Shown: positions 41,087 through 43,225 of the stretch, one piece after another | Position numbering within the stretch: position 1 is the first letter of the stretch | Layout: each line of letters starts with the position of its first letter | Source of the DNA: Acidobacteriota bacterium | GTDB taxonomy: Bacteria; Acidobacteriota; Terriglobia; Terriglobales; Acidobacteriaceae | Assembly (NCBI GenBank): GCA_025359885.1 | Contig: JANYDG010000042.1 | Location: 1-43,225 of the forward strand | DNA: 43,225 nt | Direction of reading: 5' to 3' | The notes under the pieces: model-generated | What the model saw: only the letters and a program-made list of their open reading frames with translations | The model's database searches: none | What the model was told of the DNA's origin: nothing | Translations under genes and position numbers: made by a program

Positions 41087-43225
41087 TTACGCGCTATACA
41101 GCACGATCCCCTCCGTCTTCTCCTCAGTCAGATTCGAAACCGACCGATAGAAGAGTTGATTGTTTTCGATGTACACCTCAAGGAACGCTGGCCGGTCCAT
41201 GATCAAGCCACCAATCAGCGCCTCCGAAAGCGGGTCCTCAATGTAGCGCTGCAGCGCGCGCCGCAGCGGACGCGCCCCATAGCTGCGATCGCCCAGCGTC
41301 TTTTCGAGAATCCACTTCTTCGCATCCCCATCCACCGAAATCGTAATTGACTTCTGCGCCAGGTTCGCGTTCAGTTGAGCCACCAGCAGGTCCACAATCT
41401 GGATCAAATCCGCATCCGAGAGCGACTGGAACAGGATTACTTCATCGATACGATTCAGGAATTCAGGATTGAAGGTGCGCTTCACCTCGCCCTTCACCAG
41501 CTCCTCAATCTTCTCCATCACCAGGTCTTCCCGATCGCTCGAGAAGCCAAGCCCCTTGTTCTTCTGCAAGTGCCGCGCGCCAATATTCGACGTCATGATG
41601 ATGATCGTGTTCTTGAAGTCAACCGTGTTGCCCAGCCCATCCGTCAACTGCCCATCTTCAAACACCTGCAGCAGCAGGTTAAAGACATCCGGATGAGCCT
41701 TCTCCACTTCGTCCAGCAGCACCACCGAGTACGGAGACCTCTTCACGCGCTCGGTCAACTGACCGCCTTCCTCGTAGCCCACATAGCCCGGAGGCGAACC
41801 AATCAGCTTCGACACGGAATGCTTCTCCATGAACTCCGACATATCAAAGCGAATCAGCGCCTTCTCGCTGCCAAACAGAAACTGCGCCAGCGTCCGCGCC
41901 ACTTCCGTCTTGCCCACGCCCGTTGGCCCCAGGAAAAGGAAGCTGCCAATGGGCCGCAGCGGCGACTTCAGCCCCGCCCGCGAACGACGAATCGCCCTCG
42001 CCAGCGCCGAAATCGCCTTGTCCTGCGAAATCACGCGCCGATGCAGCTCTTCTTCCACCCGCAGCAGCTTCTGCGTCTCTTCTTCCTTGATGGATGTAAT
42101 TGGCACGCCCGTCCACCGGCTCACCACGTCTTCAATGTCTTCGCGGCCCACAATCCCCGCAGCCGAATCATCCAGGTGATACTTCTCCCGCAGCGTGCGC
42201 AGGTTTTCGCGCTCCTTGCGCTCCTCATCTGAATAAAACCGCGCCTTCTCAAACTCATGGTTCGCAATCGCCGAATCCATCCGGTGCACAATGAACTTGA
42301 TCCGCTTCTGCACTTCGGTAATCTCTTCCGGCAGCGAAGTCTGGCGCAGCTTCACCCGCGCTCCTGCTTCGTCAATCAAATCAATCGCCTTGTCCGGCAA
42401 AAAACGGTCTGGAATGTAACGATTCGAGTGCGAAACCGCAAACTCAATCGCCGCATCCGTATAGCTCACCGCGTGAAACTTCTCATAGCGGTCCTTGATC
42501 CCCATGATGATCCGAATCGCGTCCACCTCATTCGGCGGCGGCACCTTCACCGCCTGGAAGCGCCGTTCCAGCGACCGATCCTTCTCAATCGACTTGCGAA
42601 ACTCCGCAGGCGTCGTCGCCCCAATGCACTGAATCTCGCCCCGCGACAGCGCTGGCTTCAGAATATTCGCCGCATCGAGCGACCCCTCCGCCGAACCCGC
42701 GCCCACCAGCGTGTGCAATTCGTCAATGAACACAATGGAGTTCTGAGTCTCCATCAGCTCCTTCATGATCGTCTTCAGCCGCTCTTCAAACTGCCCGCGG
42801 TACTTCGTCCCGGCCACGATCAGCGAAAGGTCCAGCGCCAGCACCTTCTTGTCCGCCAAAAAACTCGGTACTTCGCCATCGGCAATCCGCTGTGCCAGTC
42901 CCTCGACAATGGCCGTCTTGCCCACGCCCGGTTCGCCAATCAGCACCGGATTGTTCTTCGTCCGGCGGCACAAAATCTGAATCACCCGCTCCAGCTCACC
43001 ATCCCGCCCAACCAGCGGATCAAGCTGGTTGTCCATCGCCGACTGCGTCAGGTCCCGGCTAAACTCCGTCAGCAGGCTGCTCTCCCGCTGCCGCGCCTGC
43101 GTCGGAGCCTTCTCCTGCGTCACCCGCGATAGCTCATCGCGAATCGCCGCCAGCTTCAGCCCGCGCTCCTGCAAAATCTCCGCCGCAAAGCACTTCTCCT
43201 CCCGCAGCAGGCCCAGCAGCAGATG
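41087..43225 (-). CDS. clpC: ClpC-type AAA+ unfoldase (partial, N-terminus beyond right edge)
   Basis: 712 residues are visible; the frame is open through the window end, where [19 protein letters not shown] is the second half of the Clp N-domain, so no start is called. AAA module 1 has Walker [17 protein letters not shown] and Walker [18 protein letters not shown]-type segment ([19 protein letters not shown]) lies in the short middle domain, which marks ClpC rather than ClpB or ClpA. Module 2 has [33 protein letters not shown] and [19 protein letters not shown], with the arginine-rich sensor [20 protein letters not shown] ClpP-docking loop is expected in the module 2 large domain but I did not identify it with certainty. 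It unfolds substrates for ClpP in the cytosol. Confidence 0.96.
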   Translation of the reverse strand, partial: HLLLGLLREEKCFAAEILQERGLKLAAIRDELSRVTQEKAPTQARQRESSLLTEFSRDLTQSAMDNQLDPLVGRDGELERVIQILCRRTKNNPVLIGEPGVGKTAIVEGLAQRIADGEVPSFLADKKVLALDLSLIVAGTKYRGQFEERLKTIMKELMETQNSIVFIDELHTLVGAGSAEGSLDAANILKPALSRGEIQCIGATTPAEFRKSIEKDRSLERRFQAVKVPPPNEVDAIRIIMGIKDRYEKFHAVSYTDAAIEFAVSHSNRYIPDRFLPDKAIDLIDEAGARVKLRQTSLPEEITEVQKRIKFIVHRMDSAIANHEFEKARFYSDEERKERENLRTLREKYHLDDSAAGIVGREDIEDVVSRWTGVPITSIKEEETQKLLRVEEELHRRVISQDKAISALARAIRRSRAGLKSPLRPIGSFLFLGPTGVGKTEVARTLAQFLFGSEKALIRFDMSEFMEKHSVSKLIGSPPGYVGYEEGGQLTERVKRSPYSVVLLDEVEKAHPDVFNLLLQVFEDGQLTDGLGNTVDFKNTIIIMTSNIGARHLQKNKGLGFSSDREDLVMEKIEELVKGEVKRTFNPEFLNRIDEVILFQSLSDADLIQIVDLLVAQLNANLAQKSITISVDGDAKKWILEKTLGDRSYGARPLRRALQRYIEDPLSEALIGGLIMDRPAFLEVYIENNQLFYRSVSNLTEEKTEGIVLYSA

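Noticed and set aside
1..43225. Global reassignment of TAG as a sense codon
   Set aside because: Several well-defined genes (cyaY, BON protein, STAS protein, ABC ATPase) end at TAG exactly where their families end.

Overview
The window looks like a chromosomal piece of a Gram-negative, GC-rich bacterium, most likely an acidobacterium. Gram-negative follows directly from an outer-membrane assembly operon (Omp85, SurA-like chaperone, TamB). Acidobacteriota is an inference from gene neighbourhoods and protein style; there is no rRNA gene to prove it. I see no tRNA, CRISPR array, prophage or intact insertion sequence.

Left part (1-6.6 kb, mostly minus strand): a partial glycosyltransferase, frataxin-like CyaY, a plus-strand exported protein of unknown function, single-stranded-DNA-binding protein, and a cytochrome-oxidase assembly pair (CtaB heme O synthase plus a DUF420 membrane protein). 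These are followed by shikimate kinase and an ECF sigma factor / zinc-type anti-sigma pair. Centre-left (7-17 kb, plus strand): a translationally coupled operon of an unusually long Omp85 with about seven POTRA-like repeats, a SurA-like protein lacking a PPIase domain, and TamB; then a triple-BON periplasmic protein with a strong terminator, and a STAS protein. Centre (17-24 kb): an ABC-2 exporter pair on the minus strand, then a UbiA-type prenyltransferase, prephenate dehydratase and Lon protease on the plus strand, with a decayed transposase tail in front of lon.

Right-centre (24-39 kb) is a nitrogen-scavenging island. The minus-strand operon allB-allC-allE-UAH encodes the whole plant-type ureide route (allantoin, allantoate, ureidoglycine, ureidoglycolate, glyoxylate) with gene order equal to reaction order. 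Divergent from it are guanine deaminase, an amino-acid-type permease and two tandem AhpD-like proteins. Next come PreT-PreA (dihydropyrimidine dehydrogenase), an NCS1 nucleobase/hydantoin transporter broken by one amber codon at the predicted substrate-binding glutamine, and a class III aminotransferase preceded by a four-half-site symmetric operator candidate. Together they would import and degrade purine ureides and pyrimidines and release ammonia.

Right end (39-43 kb, minus strand): an unknown membrane protein split by a second in-frame amber codon, and most of ClpC. Base composition also changes along the window: the plus strand is G-rich at the left end and C-rich at the right end regardless of which strand is coding, so the GC skew switches sign inside the window.
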